NCBI GenBank assembly: GCA_025464735.1
Contig: JAODMX010000212.1
Span: 1 to 5,523 of the forward strand
Direction of reading: 5' to 3'
Length of the DNA stretch: 5,523 bases
Source: Frondihabitans sp.
GTDB taxonomy: Bacteria; Actinomycetota; Actinomycetes; Actinomycetales; Microbacteriaceae
How positions within the stretch are numbered: the first letter of the stretch is position 1; the number at the start of each line of letters is the position of its first letter. A model generated the notes under the pieces. That model made no database searches. It was not told the DNA's origin and worked only from the letters and a program-made list of their open reading frames with translations. A program made the position numbers and the translations under genes. This document shows positions 4,989 to 5,523 of the stretch, one piece after another.

Positions 4989-5523
4989 ATGGCACCCCAC
5001 TTCCTGCCCCGTCGTCGCTCGTCCACACGAGTGCTGGCGGCAGCATCCGCTTTCGCGGTCATGATCGCCCTGGCGGGTTGTTCGAGCGCCGGGGGATCGG
5101 GCACCGCGTCGGGTGGCACCCCCAGCGGCACCCTGAACATCGCCGTCTCGAGTGGAGATGCTTCTGACGCGGCCTTCAAGGCGATCAACGCCTCGTTCGA
5201 GAAGAAGTACCCGAAGGTGAACATCAAGTTCAGCTCGATTCCGAACAACAACTACCCGGCCGCGAAGTCGTCCCGGTTGACCGCGAACAACGTCGACATC
5301 CTGATCGCCGCGCCCACGCAGTTGCCGAAGTACGTGAGCAAAGGCTCGGAGTCAGACGACTCGCTCGCGGCCGACAATGGTGTCTTCCTCGACCTGACCA
5401 AGCAGCCGTTCATGAAGGACTACACGCCGAGCCTTCTGAAGTCGCTCGCGTACAACGGCAAGCAGTACACGGTGCCGACCGGGGTCAGCTACTACACGGG
5501 TGTCTTCTACAACAAGACGATGT
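4989..5523 (+). CDS. Lipoprotein extracellular solute-binding protein of an ABC (sugar-type) importer, N-terminal part
   Basis: The first 178 residues are visible; such proteins usually have 400-450, and the gene runs off the right edge. A lipoprotein signal peptide is clear: basic start (RRR at 8-10), hydrophobic core at about 15-29, and lipobox LAGC with the lipidated cysteine at 31, so the mature protein is anchored outside the membrane. A serine/glycine linker follows to about 47. The fold then starts with TLNIAVSSGD at 48-57, then AINASFEKKYPKVNIKFSS at 65-83, the typical first strand-helix-strand of family 1 (sugar) binding proteins, then VDILIAAPTQLPKY at 102-115, DLTKQPFMKDY at 135-145 and YNGKQYTVPTGVSYYTGVFY at 155-174, the usual hinge-region landmark. 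It should deliver a carbohydrate to permeases encoded downstream, outside the window. The divergent LacI-family gene and the operators indicate substrate-inducible expression. The sugar is not identifiable. Confidence 0.92.
   Translation, partial: MAPHFLPRRRSSTRVLAAASAFAVMIALAGCSSAGGSGTASGGTPSGTLNIAVSSGDASDAAFKAINASFEKKYPKVNIKFSSIPNNNYPAAKSSRLTANNVDILIAAPTQLPKYVSKGSESDDSLAADNGVFLDLTKQPFMKDYTPSLLKSLAYNGKQYTVPTGVSYYTGVFYNKTM

Noticed and set aside
3239..5251. A 670-codon open frame on the minus strand across the LacI gene and the solute-binding-protein start
   Set aside because: It overlaps four well-supported genes and their operators, and its translation is arginine/proline-rich with no domain. 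This is a high-GC shadow frame.

Overview
The window is high-GC DNA with actinobacterial traits: TANNNT-type -10 elements placed right at start codons (leaderless genes), GTG start use, dense packing, and proteins resembling those of Microbacteriaceae-like actinobacteria. The taxonomic call is inference from style and protein character. There are seven protein-coding genes, two of them cut by the window edges. I see no RNA genes, insertion sequences or CRISPR arrays.

Left block (1-2008, minus strand): a bacterial RNA-repair cassette. hen1 encodes a 3'-terminal RNA ribose 2'-O-methyltransferase with an N-terminal Pnkp-activating region. It is followed, with a 4-base ATGA overlap, by pnkp, a polynucleotide kinase-phosphatase-ligase of which only the kinase domain and the first phosphatase motif lie in the window. 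Together these enzymes heal, methylate and seal RNA broken by ribotoxins.

Middle block (2121-3450, plus strand): transcribed divergently from hen1 across a 112-base gap. It holds a small VOC-fold (glyoxalase/bleomycin-resistance-type) protein with a probable leaderless start, then an aminoglycoside-phosphotransferase-fold kinase 28 bases downstream. The block meets the next one tail to tail at 3451-3465, where a perfect 8-bp inverted repeat contains both stop codons.

Right block (3466-5523): a small conserved protein of unknown function (minus), a LacI-family repressor (minus) and, divergently, the start of a lipoprotein solute-binding protein of a probable carbohydrate ABC importer (plus). 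The 122-base gap between the last two carries two CCGAA-type palindromic operators, centres 39 bp apart, which flank the probable importer promoter. This is a standard LacI-controlled sugar-uptake locus whose permease genes presumably follow beyond the right edge.

Nothing here amounts to a clearly new biological system. The points most worth a second look are the operator pair, the LacI stop codon that doubles as part of a putative -10 element for the next gene, the stop-containing hairpin shared by two convergent genes, and the RNA-repair cassette sitting back to back with two resistance-fold proteins.
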